64,000 nt of DNA from UBA6168 sp965222975 (lineage in GTDB: Bacteria > Bacteroidota > Bacteroidia > Chitinophagales > Saprospiraceae): positions 1 to 64,000 of the forward strand of contig CBDCVJ010000055.1 in NCBI GenBank assembly GCA_965222975.1. The letters run 5' to 3'. This document shows, piece by piece, positions 16,481 to 25,857 of this stretch; the first letter of the stretch is position 1; each line of letters begins with the position of its first letter. The notes under the pieces were generated by a model. That model saw only the letters and a list, made by a program, of their open reading frames with translations, searched no databases and had not been told where the DNA came from. The position numbers and the translations under genes were made by a program.

Positions 16481-16858
16481 GATAGTAATGTTTGTGTTCG
16501 ATGGTGGGGGAAACGTGAACGAGTGAGCGGGCAAATGAGGGGGGAGAAAGAGAGAGAATCAGTTAAAACATCGGCCCTTTATTTCTTAGTTCTGTGTTGT
16601 TCTTAAAAAGATACATTGTTTTATGCTACAAAAGTGCCAGCTTTCTGAACACTGTACAATGACATATTTTCGTATTTATCGAAAAAGAGATAGATAAAAA
16701 TCAATAAACGCTTTATTTATTGTCATTTTTATCGAAATTATAACTGGTTAAAACGCTACATTCTATGAATAACTTTTTGCTGCTTAACTACTATCTTAAT
16801 GGAAGAAAACGCCAAAGGTCATCCCGTGGCGTTTTTTATATTCCAAAAACTCAGTTGT
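16481..16858. other. Intergenic with terminator at 16806-16837
   Basis: The AT-rich spacer between the tandem T9SS paralogues should hold the promoter of the 13649-16480 gene. Near its right end AAAACGCCA and TGGCGTTTT pair around a loop of about 12 bases and are followed by TT. This is a rho-independent terminator for the minus-strand gene that stops at 16859. No other gene or repeat is apparent. Confidence 0.6.
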
Positions 16859-19708
16859 TCATTGTAATACTAACTTGCCTGAACCCATCAATCTTCCACC
16901 GCTACTTATGCTGAAAAAATAGACTCCGGCAGGCATATTATGTCTCATCAGCGTTATTTTATTACCTGTAAATTCTTTCTGCGAAACAACTTTTCCATTC
17001 ATGTCTATCAGCGAGAAGGTACCCTGCTCTCCTTGCCAGCCCTCTATTTCAATAGTAGCCATTTCAAAAAATGGATTTGGGAAAACGTTGATTTGAATGC
17101 CTGGCTCAAATACCTCTATCCAACTGCTTAAAACATTCACCCAAGGTTCGCCTATGGTATGGAACACCGTATTGGTTTTCACAGGTGGATTAAAGTCAAA
17201 ATAGATATATGCCGTGTTTTCAATGCGAGTGCCGATTTCGTTGTTAGCTATTTGAGAGATGCTAAAATTGACAAAGCCATGCGAGGCAGGTTCATTGGTG
17301 GTGCTGTCCGGCAGCAGGATGTTATCAAAAGTGAATTTGAGAACACCTTGCCTGCTCAACTCAAAAGTGTAAGGGTGGCTGGCCGCTCCAGATTGGAGGG
17401 AGGATGGATCTAAAAATTGAGAGAGCGTGTCAACGATGACCACTTTAAAAGCAGTATCCGTTCCAGTGTTTTGAAAGCGGATAAGATAATCGAGATCGGT
17501 GTTGGCCTCAATAATGTGGTCTTCTTTCCAACCAGTTGGGAAGGCGGTTTTGTCATTGGGGTCAAAGGAGGCAATGACTTCATGGCAATCTGTAGAACGC
17601 CAAGGCTCACCATCGTCGAAAGGGACCTGATTAAAAGCACCGATGTTAATATTACCAGCACAACCCTCGATCGAAGCAGTGGCCAATAGGTTGCCAAGGA
17701 AGAATGGGAGGTTGGGGTCTTGAGCAGCGACGATGTGATAAGTGGCGCCACTTTGTGCTTCTGTCGAATAAGAAATAGACTCATTTTCCCCGAGTTGGAA
17801 TTCACCTGACATTAGGATGATGTTGTCTTCAATGACGATGTATTCGAAAGCAGAGGGCATGTTTCCGCCGGTATTGGTAATATTGAAGAAAACGGAATCA
17901 CCTTCGCAGAGGGCTTCCACTTCTATATTTGGCCCTATCCAATCATTGATACATAAGGAATCGGGAAAAATATGGGCTTGGGTGCAGAGCGTTTTTCCAA
18001 TGAGCGAAGTATCGCAAATCATATCGAAATAGACATGAAAACGGCCACATTCATTTGGTTGAACTGTACCGATTTCAAAAGTGAGGACTTGGCCATTCTG
18101 AGAAAGCAGATTTGCGGTGGCATCTAAATAATTTAAATGGTCATCGAGAGTAATTTCCACTGTCACATTATCAGCTGGTATGGTTCCATAGTTGCAATAA
18201 TTCACAGCATATGAGCCATCAAAACAGTAACGTATGAAAGGTGTGGCAATGTCCACTTGCATAAAAGCGCAATCAACTTCTGGTTGAAGCGGGATGGAAA
18301 TGTCAACGGTGTCGTTTAAGCTGTCTAGCTCAATGATATAAGAGGGTTGGCAAAAACTCCAATAAGGCCGGGGGCTGGGCATGATTTTATATTCTCCTTT
18401 GTCTAAATTGAACTCATATTCCCCGAATTCATTCGCAACAGTGTAATAACTATCGCCATTATCCCCTTCTGCCCTGATGATCCAATTTTGCAATCCTGGT
18501 TCATTGCCATCATAAGTGCAATCCAATTGGTCATCCCTGAAAATATTGCCAACCACAAAGTGTTCGTAGAGGTTTCCGAAGGGGTCGGTTTTCATCAATA
18601 ATATGTCTTTGGGATTAAAAACAGGGCTGGAAGTAACTGTTGCGCCAATGGCCAAATCGCCATTCGCATCTTCTTTAACGGAGTGAAAAAATGCTTGCAC
18701 CAAGTTTTTGTCATATACTTTATGCCACTCCTCCATCCCGTTTTCCGCTACTTTCACTAAGAATCCGTGAACGCCGTTACCGCCATAACCAACAAACCCG
18801 GTCATGATCGCACCCTCGTCTTGTGTAAGGGTCATATCATAAGCCCCTGCTCCTAAAATATTATCGAAAAAAGAAGACCAGATTTCATTGCCATCAGCAT
18901 CATACTTAGCAACGAAAGGAATAGAATTTGGGAAATCCCCATTTTCTGCGAAATCACCTGCCACAACAATCTCATCGTTCTCTGTTATTTTAACCGATAT
19001 GATTTGAGCCACATCCATTGCAAACAGGTTCGTTTCCCAAAGTGGTGTTCCATCAGGCTCGAAAAGCATTAAATAGGGTAGATCCTGTTTTTTGCCTCCT
19101 ATGGCTATTTTACCATCTGGAAAAACATCAAGGGCATAATATTTAGGAATGTCAGGACCAGTAGCTGCACCAAAAGTGAAGGTGTCTACCAAATTGCCTA
19201 AGCTGTCCGTTTTTGCCAGTATCCCTTTGTAGCAATTGCATGGATTCAATTCAAAATGTTCTCCCAAAATATAGAAGCCTCCATCATTGGTTTTTTCAAG
19301 TGCTCCAAATTGTATGTCAATATTGATATCAGTATCCTCAATAGTTTGTGACCATATCGAATCCCCTTCGCTTGAATACTTAGTCAACCGAACATCCAAG
19401 AACTCATTCTCAGCTAAAACCACAAGGCTTCCATCGTCCAGCTGCAAAGCCGAATTAAAACTTTGTGAAACGATCATCCAACTTAGAGGCGGAGGATTGG
19501 TTACCCATTCAATTTCCCCAATATTATCTGTTTTGAAAAGATTGGAACCAGCACTGACCAACCCACCATCGGAAGCAATAAAGACATCATGGCAAAATGC
19601 TGTATTCTGAAAATCGTACAGCTTTTCGAAATACTGAGCGTGTAGCCATACAGGAAGGGCAGTCAGAAAGAAGAAAGCTGTGACCCGTTCAACGTAGGAG
19701 TTATTCAT
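16859..19708 (-). CDS. T9SS protein with DUF7619-like domain, copy 2
   Basis: This 949-residue secreted paralogue of the 13649-16480 product has the same domain order. A signal peptide ends near LHAQ at residue 25, and a repeated beta region runs to about 375. An SdrD_B-like unit (VVGNIFRDDQLDCTYDGNEP, about 382-440) and DUF11-like repeats follow. A DUF7619-type domain comes next (about 706-846, with SFDPNDKTAFPTGW and IENTAYIYFDFNPPVKTNT), then a sorting domain starting INVFPNPFFEMATIEIEGW. Identity between the copies is highest in the C-terminal third and lower in the N-terminal beta repeats. This suggests duplication followed by divergence of the exposed, probably ligand-facing, part. The gene has its own terminator, so the pair need not be one operon. 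Confidence 0.85.
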   Translation of the reverse strand: MNNSYVERVTAFFFLTALPVWLHAQYFEKLYDFQNTAFCHDVFIASDGGLVSAGSNLFKTDNIGEIEWVTNPPPLSWMIVSQSFNSALQLDDGSLVVLAENEFLDVRLTKYSSEGDSIWSQTIEDTDINIDIQFGALEKTNDGGFYILGEHFELNPCNCYKGILAKTDSLGNLVDTFTFGAATGPDIPKYYALDVFPDGKIAIGGKKQDLPYLMLFEPDGTPLWETNLFAMDVAQIISVKITENDEIVVAGDFAENGDFPNSIPFVAKYDADGNEIWSSFFDNILGAGAYDMTLTQDEGAIMTGFVGYGGNGVHGFLVKVAENGMEEWHKVYDKNLVQAFFHSVKEDANGDLAIGATVTSSPVFNPKDILLMKTDPFGNLYEHFVVGNIFRDDQLDCTYDGNEPGLQNWIIRAEGDNGDSYYTVANEFGEYEFNLDKGEYKIMPSPRPYWSFCQPSYIIELDSLNDTVDISIPLQPEVDCAFMQVDIATPFIRYCFDGSYAVNYCNYGTIPADNVTVEITLDDHLNYLDATANLLSQNGQVLTFEIGTVQPNECGRFHVYFDMICDTSLIGKTLCTQAHIFPDSLCINDWIGPNIEVEALCEGDSVFFNITNTGGNMPSAFEYIVIEDNIILMSGEFQLGENESISYSTEAQSGATYHIVAAQDPNLPFFLGNLLATASIEGCAGNINIGAFNQVPFDDGEPWRSTDCHEVIASFDPNDKTAFPTGWKEDHIIEANTDLDYLIRFQNTGTDTAFKVVIVDTLSQFLDPSSLQSGAASHPYTFELSRQGVLKFTFDNILLPDSTTNEPASHGFVNFSISQIANNEIGTRIENTAYIYFDFNPPVKTNTVFHTIGEPWVNVLSSWIEVFEPGIQINVFPNPFFEMATIEIEGWQGEQGTFSLIDMNGKVVSQKEFTGNKITLMRHNMPAGVYFFSISSGGRLMGSGKLVLQ

Positions 19709-19854
19709 GAAAAGGAGGATTTATGAAAGCGTATTTAACTGTTTACAAAAATGGAGGGTACGAAGGTCAAAACAAAAGACAAATTTCAGAGGTTATCGAA
19801 ACAAGATGATCGTAAACCGAGTTATTATTTCATCTAACCACCTTTTTATCGAAA

Positions 19855-21252
19855 ATGAAAAAGTCTGACCTATTCCATATTATACAAAAATTGCCACCTG
19901 AAAACCGCCGCTCCCTTCACAAATTCATTCATTCCCCCTACCATAACCTCCGCGACGACGTAAAAAACCTTTATGCCTTTTTGGGTAAACACGCCGAAAA
20001 AACCCCTTTGGCCATCACTTTTGAGAACGCCCATTCGGCGGCCTATCCCAACCAGCCATTCGATATGCAAAAACTCCGTTACTGCATGAGCTATCTCATG
20101 AAAGTGATCGAGCGATTCCTTACGGTAATGGAGGCAACTACAGACCCCGTACAGAACCAACTCCACTTGACTGCCGCCTACCGCAAACTTGGTTTGGAAA
20201 AACACACCCGCCGGGCATTGGAACGGGCTGTTGCAATGCAAGATCGCAACGCCCATACAGGAGCCGATTTTTACGAAAAAAATTACCTGCTCGAATCGGA
20301 GGCTTACTTCTACGCCGAGGGCATGAAACGCACCGCCCCCCGCAATCTCCAGCAAGTGAACCAATCACTAGACCTCTCTTTTTTGGCAAAAAAACTAAAG
20401 GAAAGCTGTCTCGCTTTGTCGCATGGCGCTGTTGCCAATGTAGCGTATGACACGGGGCTGTTGGAACTCATCTTAGGCTATCTCGAAAATGCTCCCTGGC
20501 TCGACCAGCACCCAGCCATTGCACTTTATTTCTACTACTACCGGGCAGCTACTTCGGAGGACAGTCATTATTTTGAAAAACTGAAAAATGGCCTTCTACA
20601 AACGGGCTACCTGCTGCCTTCGGAGGAGTTGCGGAACGTCCACCTGCTCGCCATCAACTACGGCATCCAGCGGTTCAACAAAGGGGAAGAAAGTTACCTG
20701 CACGAAGTATTCGACCTTTATAAATCTGCTTTGGGGAAAGGCATCCTATTAGAAAATGGCCGCCTCAGCCGTTTTGCATTCAAGAACATCGCTGGCATTG
20801 CCATCCGCCTCGGCGAATTTGACTGGACAGAGGGTTTTATTGAAAAATTCAATAAAGCCATCGAACCCCGCCACCGCCAAAATTACACTGATTTCAACCT
20901 AGCCAAACTCCATTATGCCCGCAAAGACTTCGACAAAGCCATGCATCTACTTCAACAGGTAGAATACGAGGATGTCTTCCTTAACCTTGACGCCAAAGTG
21001 CTGCTGTTGAAAATCTATTTTGAAAAAGATGAAATGGAGGTGTTGGACAGTTTCATTAATTCGTTCCAACGGTTTTTACAAAGGAAAAAAGGGTTGGGTT
21101 ATCATCGGGAAAACTATCTAAACACCTTGCAATTTGCCCGACGGCTTATCGCTTTGAATCCATTTGATAAAAAGGAGAAAGAAGGATTAAAAAGCGAGAT
21201 CGAGGCGACCAAGACACTGGGCGAGAAGGAGTGGTTATTGGAACAATTATGA
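19855..21252 (+). CDS. Helical-repeat protein of unknown function
   Basis: This 465-residue protein is almost entirely alpha-helical with TPR-like helix pairs, for example FNLAKLHYARKDFDKAMHLL and VLLLKIYFEKDEMEVLDSFI. It has no signal peptide and no catalytic motif. The N-terminal MKKSDLFHIIQKLPPENRRS, followed by a helix-rich block with SPYHNLRDDVKNLYAFL, is a pattern I associate with uncharacterised Saprospiraceae proteins. It may be a scaffold or adaptor. It is divergently arranged from the T9SS gene upstream (146 bp between starts), so the two may share a regulatory region. It is not obviously linked to the serpin that follows. Confidence 0.6.
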   Translation: MKKSDLFHIIQKLPPENRRSLHKFIHSPYHNLRDDVKNLYAFLGKHAEKTPLAITFENAHSAAYPNQPFDMQKLRYCMSYLMKVIERFLTVMEATTDPVQNQLHLTAAYRKLGLEKHTRRALERAVAMQDRNAHTGADFYEKNYLLESEAYFYAEGMKRTAPRNLQQVNQSLDLSFLAKKLKESCLALSHGAVANVAYDTGLLELILGYLENAPWLDQHPAIALYFYYYRAATSEDSHYFEKLKNGLLQTGYLLPSEELRNVHLLAINYGIQRFNKGEESYLHEVFDLYKSALGKGILLENGRLSRFAFKNIAGIAIRLGEFDWTEGFIEKFNKAIEPRHRQNYTDFNLAKLHYARKDFDKAMHLLQQVEYEDVFLNLDAKVLLLKIYFEKDEMEVLDSFINSFQRFLQRKKGLGYHRENYLNTLQFARRLIALNPFDKKEKEGLKSEIEATKTLGEKEWLLEQL

Positions 21253-21410
21253 AGACTTTCATAGCGAATGCCCAACCCTTAAATCCCTTGCTTACGTCTA
21301 CCCTTAATGGATCAAAGAGTCAATTCAAAGCAGGTTATTTTTACGAGATACTTTTGAATCGCATCTTTTATCCAGAAACTTTTTTTGATCTTTCTTTAAA
21401 AAATCAAGTT

Positions 21411-22655
21411 ATGAATATCAAACACGTTTTTTTTGTATTTACCGCATTTGCTTTGTTAACATTTGGTTGCGATAAATCCAATGACCCGCAACCTGCCGAT
21501 GACCCGCAACCCCAAGGCGTAGATTTTTCTTGCGACGATAACCCCATCACTTGTGACCTGACGGATGCCAATGGCCTTTTTGCCCTCGATCTTTTCAAAA
21601 AAATAAATGAAGATGACCCCGATGGAAATGTTTTCATTTCACCTTTCAGTATTTCTACGGCGCTGACCATGACAACAAATGGCGCTGATAGCCAGACTTT
21701 AGAAGACATGCGAAATGTACTGAAAATCAGCAATATGGGCATGTCGTCGGTCAATGATTCTTACCAACAACTATTAGAAGCGTTGCCTGCTTTAGACCCA
21801 GAGACGAAATTGAAATTGGCCAATTCAATCTGGCCGCAAATAGATTACCCCGTACTGGAGTCATTCTTAGATATCAATACGGAATATTTCAACAGCGAAG
21901 TCAAACCAGTTGATTTTGACGACCCGAATGTCATTGAGAAAGTCAACAAATGGGTGGAAGAAAATACCGATGGACTAATCAAGGAGACGCTAAAAGAACT
22001 CCCTGCCGATGTGGTCATGCTCCTTATCAACGCCATTTATTTTAAAGGAGCGTGGCGGCTACCTTTCGATCCCGAACATACCCATGAGGCTAATTTTTAC
22101 ACGAACAGTGGGGCGGAAAAAGTGGACATGATGTTTTTAGCAGATCAAACTTTCCCCTATTTTTTTAATGACGTTTTCCAGGCCATTGACCTACCTTATG
22201 GCGATTCCGTTTTTTCCATGAGCGTCTTTTTGCCAAGGGAGGGACATGATGTAGAAAATATCATTGCCGAACTAAATGAGGATAACTGGAACAATTGGAT
22301 GGAATCATTCATTCCCCAGAGAATCTCCCTGTATTTGCCGAAGTTTAAGATGGAGTACGAACTGAAAATGAAAGAGGCTTTGCAGGATATGGGTATGGGC
22401 TTGGCCTTTTCCGATGCAGCTGATTTTACTAAAATGATTGACGGCGGCGGTGTCAAAATTGATGAGGTGATCCACAAAGCTTTTATTGAAGTGAATGAGG
22501 AGGGAACGGAAGCGGCAGCTGTCACAGTGGTAGTTATCATTGAGAATTCAGCGGGTAATGTGTTCAATGTTAATCGTCCTTTTGTATTTGTGATTCGGGA
22601 CAACAAGACGAACAGCATTTTATTTATGGGCAAAATGATGGATCCGACCTCGTAA
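21411..22655 (+). CDS. Lipoprotein serpin (serine protease inhibitor family)
   Basis: Serpins trap target proteases by cleavage of a reactive-centre loop. ATG 21411 is chosen because it opens a lipoprotein signal with lipobox LTFGC (Cys20); upstream in-frame codons give no signal. The 414-residue product has the serpin hallmarks NVFISPFSISTALTM, LINAIYFKGAWRLPFD, the hinge EEGTEAAA and the C-terminal NRPFVFVIRDNKTNSILFMG. The hinge has small residues as in inhibitory serpins. Aligned without gaps to alpha-1-antitrypsin, the scissile bond falls at Asn379-Ser380 (P1-P1'). A basic or hydrophobic P1 would be more usual. The protein is probably anchored to the outer membrane or cell surface, guarding against external or self proteases. 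No protease gene is adjacent. Confidence 0.9.
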   Translation: MNIKHVFFVFTAFALLTFGCDKSNDPQPADDPQPQGVDFSCDDNPITCDLTDANGLFALDLFKKINEDDPDGNVFISPFSISTALTMTTNGADSQTLEDMRNVLKISNMGMSSVNDSYQQLLEALPALDPETKLKLANSIWPQIDYPVLESFLDINTEYFNSEVKPVDFDDPNVIEKVNKWVEENTDGLIKETLKELPADVVMLLINAIYFKGAWRLPFDPEHTHEANFYTNSGAEKVDMMFLADQTFPYFFNDVFQAIDLPYGDSVFSMSVFLPREGHDVENIIAELNEDNWNNWMESFIPQRISLYLPKFKMEYELKMKEALQDMGMGLAFSDAADFTKMIDGGGVKIDEVIHKAFIEVNEEGTEAAAVTVVVIIENSAGNVFNVNRPFVFVIRDNKTNSILFMGKMMDPTS

Positions 22656-22775
22656 ACTTGTCCATCTTATAGCTAACATCTGGTTCAATTAGATTTAAGG
22701 CTATCCACTAAACCAAAGGAAAAGCCTATTGGATTTTTTTTTCAAAAATGCTTATTTTTCCAAAAAATTATAAAC

Positions 22776-23405
22776 ATGACCGTTGCCACTAAAATACCAG
22801 TGACGCTCAAAGAGCGCCTCGAACACGGGGAGGATTTCCACATTCCAGCAAGTTGGGAAGAATTTCTGGATGTTCTGGAAAGCTGTGAGTACCGAATCGA
22901 ATACGACCGGGGCGAAATCATATCATACATGGGATACGCAACTGAACTGCACGAAAAACTGGTAGGAAGAATCCTACGTCTTTTGGGGAAACTTTTAGAT
23001 GATGAATTTTTTGAAGTTTATCCAAGTAATCTTGCCATTTACATGTCTGGCACGGAACAAAAATATATCAATGCGGATTGTTCAGTAATAAAAGGCCAGC
23101 CCGAAATGGTTGCTTTGAGGGGCAATATGAAAGCGGTAAGCAACCCCATCCTCATCGTCGAAATCCTTTCGTTTTCTACTCGGGCAGACGATCTTGATAG
23201 GAAACTCAAGCTCTACCGCAACATGCCCTCTGTGCAACAGATTATTTTTATAGAAAGTACGGAGGTGTTCGTTACCAACCATGTCCGCTACAATGGCAAT
23301 GGGGAGTGGCTGGTAAAGGATTTTTACAAAAAAGAGGACGAGGTTGAAGTTTTAAAGGAAGGTTGTTTTAAGTTGGGGGATTTATACAAGAAAATTGAGT
23401 TTTAA
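22776..23405 (+). CDS. Uma2 family (DUF820) endonuclease-like protein
   Basis: This 209-residue PD-(D/E)XK-fold protein belongs to the Uma2/DUF820 family. Core motifs are seen: EYRIEYDRGEIISYMGYATE, then a helix LVGRILRLLGKLLDDEFFEV, the strand with acidic residue INADCSVIKGQPE, and the signature ILIVEILSFSTRADDLDRKL followed by KLYRNMPSVQQIIFIES. These match the spaced Asp, the Glu of VEILS and the Lys of the nuclease-like core. The family is widespread and abundant in cyanobacteria and Bacteroidota, and its substrate is not known. It is single-domain and cytoplasmic. It converges with the minus-strand gene 9 bp away. Confidence 0.85.
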   Translation: MTVATKIPVTLKERLEHGEDFHIPASWEEFLDVLESCEYRIEYDRGEIISYMGYATELHEKLVGRILRLLGKLLDDEFFEVYPSNLAIYMSGTEQKYINADCSVIKGQPEMVALRGNMKAVSNPILIVEILSFSTRADDLDRKLKLYRNMPSVQQIIFIESTEVFVTNHVRYNGNGEWLVKDFYKKEDEVEVLKEGCFKLGDLYKKIEF

Positions 23406-23413
23406 GTGTAAGG

Positions 23414-23884
23414 CTAAAGCTTTACAATCAGCCCCAACTTCGTCTCCGCAGGCGGCGCTGTCACTTCTTCCACCTCGCCTGTATGCTCATCTACGATTTC
23501 CCGTACTTCGCCCGGTTCGAGTTCCTTGAGCAGGGCTTCCCTCTGCTTTCGCATATTGGTCAGGTAGTCGAGGTCGCCTTTAAGGGAACTCCATTTTTCA
23601 TCGCTGCTAAAATCATAGACAGTTCGCTTGTAAATGGTGACCTTGGCATTGTCCACTTCCAATGTTTTCTCACCTGCTTCGATAGCCTTTTCCAGCGCCA
23701 CTTCTTTCGTTTTCTCAATAACGGTTTTCAAATACAATTCATAACGCTTCAATTCCGTGAACACCTTGAGCATATCGTATTTGCCGCTCTCGATGACCTC
23801 TTGCGCATTTGCCTCAGCGAGGGAGACAATCTGTTCCCTGTCGAAGGAGCGCTCAATGGCGCCGAGTGGTTTGATGATTCCCAT
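23414..23884 (-). CDS. Coiled-coil protein, phage-like, unknown
   Basis: This 156-residue soluble protein is rich in Glu and Lys. It has a long helix (YDMLKVFTELKRYELYLKTV, continuing IEKTKEVALEKAI), a short beta hairpin (DNAKVTIYKRTVYDFSSDEK), a second helix (LTNMRKQREALLKELEPGEV) and an acidic Pro-containing tail. It has no export signal and no catalytic motif. Similar small proteins occur next to phage structural or DNA-handling genes, but no other phage gene is visible here. It may therefore be a lone relic of a prophage or an ordinary cytoplasmic protein. I do not recognise a named family. Confidence 0.55.
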   Translation of the reverse strand: MGIIKPLGAIERSFDREQIVSLAEANAQEVIESGKYDMLKVFTELKRYELYLKTVIEKTKEVALEKAIEAGEKTLEVDNAKVTIYKRTVYDFSSDEKWSSLKGDLDYLTNMRKQREALLKELEPGEVREIVDEHTGEVEEVTAPPAETKLGLIVKL

Positions 23885-23888
23885 GTCG

Positions 23889-23966
23889 ATTGGAAATTGA
23901 GAAATTGGAAATTATTCTCCACTATCTGTTTTCTAATCTCTTATTTCCCAATTATAATTTTCTAAT
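23889..23966. repeat. Word-repetitive palindrome (TTGGAAATT type)
   Basis: The left half iterates ATTGGAAATTGAGAAATTGG and the right half carries the inverse words (TCTTATTTCCCAATTATAAT). It lies just upstream of the 23414-23884 gene and just before the amidase relic. Pairing is imperfect and possible in several registers. Confidence 0.5.
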
Positions 23967-23973
23967 ATAAAGT

Positions 23974-24226
23974 ATGAAAAAATTCACCTTGCCTTTCCTC
24001 CTCACCAGCAGCTTCTTAGTACGTTCGCCCCCCTACCAGCGGGGTTTCAAATACCGGCCGGACAAAAGCCCATTCGCTGGAGTAAGCCAAAGGTCGTAAA
24101 AATGCCAGACAACAAGATGATCTGGACTTTTTCACCGTTGCTGAACTCAGCTACCTGCTCCACACCCAGCGGGTCACCTCCATGGAACTAATCCGCTTCT
24201 TCCTCAACCGTTTAAATGCAACATAA
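23974..24226 (+). pseudogene. Remnant of an amidase N-terminus
   Basis: Three reading frames in succession give pieces of one protein. The first is a signal peptide-like MKKFTLPFLLTSSFLV. The second is QKPIRWSKPKVVKMPDNK from base 24063. The third is DDLDFFTVAELSYLLHTQRV then TSMELIRFFLNRL from base 24116. The last block is the hallmark N-terminal helix pair of amidase signature enzymes (T-x-x-EL-x-x-L, then TS-x-EL-x-x-x-F-L-x-R). The sequence stops after this block, so the catalytic Lys-Ser-Ser core is absent. It is a clear decayed fragment with at least two frameshifts and a large 3' deletion. Confidence 0.7.
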
Positions 24227-24272
24227 CTAAGCATAGGATGTCCTTTCCAATTAGTTAAATCGACGATCGCTG

Positions 24273-25178
24273 ATGAATTCTCCTTTTTATTTAATTCTAT
24301 TTCCCACTCTATTCTTATCATGCAACCTACCAGTGGAAGATAAAATCGAAATTAATTATTTTGGGCAAACGCCTCCAGAAGAGGCTCCTTTAATTTTTGC
24401 CAAAAATATTATCTCTCAATCGGACCGCTGGGAAGGCAATGCCAATTTTTCCTCTGGTGGCAAGGAGTTTTATTTCAACGTTTTTCAAGATTCCATAAAA
24501 ACAATTTACCGCAGCAGATACATTGGAGGCAAGTGGGAAAATCCCGCTCCTTTCGAGGCCATTGGTGGCTATAATAATTGGGAGCCTTTTATTAGCCTAA
24601 ATGGCAACTCGTTTTATTTCGTTTCTTCCCGCCCTCCTGGCGCACCCGAATGGAATGGGCGGATTTGGAAAATGGAACGGAGTCAAAATAATAATTGGTC
24701 AAAACCTGTTCTGGTGGATTTGGGTTTTTCCACAGAGGGAGGGTATTGGTTTCCCAATACATCAACGAAAGGTGACCTGTATTTTGGCGGCAATTTCCCA
24801 GAAGTGGGAAACAAAGGACTGGGCGACCTTTATTATTGGAATGCGGAAGAAGATGAAGTTTACAACCTGGAAAGATTAAATACACCATCTGAAGAGTGGG
24901 ACCCATTTATTGCACCAGATGGATCTTATGTTTTATGGGCGTCCGACAGGGAAGGTGGTTTTGGCGGAACAGATTTATATATTAGTTTCTGGGAAAATAA
25001 AAATAATAATTGGGGAAGGGCCATTAATTTAGGCAATAAAATAAATACACCCGATTATGAAGTGGCTGCCCGCATCACCCCTGATGGCAAGTATATGTTT
25101 TTTGACCGACCTATAAAAGGTACACAGGACATATATTGGGTGTCAACGACAGATTTTGAGAAATTGAAAAACAATTAA
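24273..25178 (+). CDS. PD40/WD40-like propeller lipoprotein
   Basis: The 301-residue product has a type II signal with lipobox FLSC (Cys17). A beta-propeller of PD40 (TolB-like) repeats follows, whose blades end in motifs such as ISLNGNSFYFVSSRPPGA, STKGDLYFGGNF, IAPDGSYVLWASDREGGFGG and ITPDGKYMFFDRPIKGTQDI. Such lipoproteins are common in Bacteroidota as periplasmic or surface sensors and carbohydrate- or peptide-related binding proteins. No enzyme motif is visible. The next gene begins 13 bp downstream on the same strand, so the two are probably cotranscribed. The function is unknown. Confidence 0.8.
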   Translation: MNSPFYLILFPTLFLSCNLPVEDKIEINYFGQTPPEEAPLIFAKNIISQSDRWEGNANFSSGGKEFYFNVFQDSIKTIYRSRYIGGKWENPAPFEAIGGYNNWEPFISLNGNSFYFVSSRPPGAPEWNGRIWKMERSQNNNWSKPVLVDLGFSTEGGYWFPNTSTKGDLYFGGNFPEVGNKGLGDLYYWNAEEDEVYNLERLNTPSEEWDPFIAPDGSYVLWASDREGGFGGTDLYISFWENKNNNWGRAINLGNKINTPDYEVAARITPDGKYMFFDRPIKGTQDIYWVSTTDFEKLKNN

Positions 25179-25191
25179 TTTATTAAAAACG

Positions 25192-25857
25192 ATGACCAAT
25201 AATTCTATTTTAAAAATAGCTGGAATAGCAGCTATCGCAACAGCTATCACCACATTCCTACTTTGGCTATTACCCAAATTATATGATTACCCTTCCGACA
25301 TAAATGAAAGTGTATTACTCGTCAATAACCCATATTACATGGGAAGGCTTTGGGTCAATTTTTTCCACATCCCTTTAGCCATTACGGCTTATTTCGGACT
25401 GGCTTATAAATTACGGGAAAGGGAATTACCTAAAGTCATTTTGGGGATGATCTGGTTTTTGATTTGGGGTATAGTAGAAATGGTAGGTGTGTCAGGGACT
25501 ATATTTGCCGTAAATAAAACCTGGCGGGCAAATTATCCCGCTGCGTCTGAATCTGTGCAGGAAATGTTGCAGGCAAATATTGATTATTATTCCACTATTT
25601 GGAACAGTATGTTTTTTGTATTGCTTATTGCTTTTTTATTAGGTACTTTATTCTTTGGGTGGGCGACATGGAAAGGAAAAGGACTTGAAAAAATATTGAG
25701 TTATCTATTTTGGTTGGCTGTGCCATTAACCCTTTTAATTATTCTTTCGGGGTATTTTGGAATGAGCGGCCTCGACAAGCTGGTTGATATGACCTATCCA
25801 GTTCTTCAGCCTGTCAGCAGGTTCGTGCTTGGGGTATTCTTATTGAAATCAAAATGA
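25192..25857 (+). CDS. Multi-pass membrane protein, DUF4386-like
   Basis: This 221-residue integral membrane protein has about six predicted helices: near 8-27 (IAGIAAIATAITTFLLWLLP), 53-70, 82-105 (VILGMIWFLIWGIVEMVGVS), 138-158, 168-186 and 200-217. The second external loop is polar (NKTWRANYPAASESVQEMLQ). The layout resembles the DUF4386 family of uncharacterised Bacteroidota proteins. No transporter or enzyme motif is evident. It lies 13 bp after the PD40 lipoprotein gene and may form a small two-gene unit with it. Confidence 0.65.
   Translation: MTNNSILKIAGIAAIATAITTFLLWLLPKLYDYPSDINESVLLVNNPYYMGRLWVNFFHIPLAITAYFGLAYKLRERELPKVILGMIWFLIWGIVEMVGVSGTIFAVNKTWRANYPAASESVQEMLQANIDYYSTIWNSMFFVLLIAFLLGTLFFGWATWKGKGLEKILSYLFWLAVPLTLLIILSGYFGMSGLDKLVDMTYPVLQPVSRFVLGVFLLKSK

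Noticed and set aside
21231..21410. N-terminal extension of the serpin
   Set aside because: It overlaps the previous gene's end and hides the lipoprotein signal that begins at 21411.
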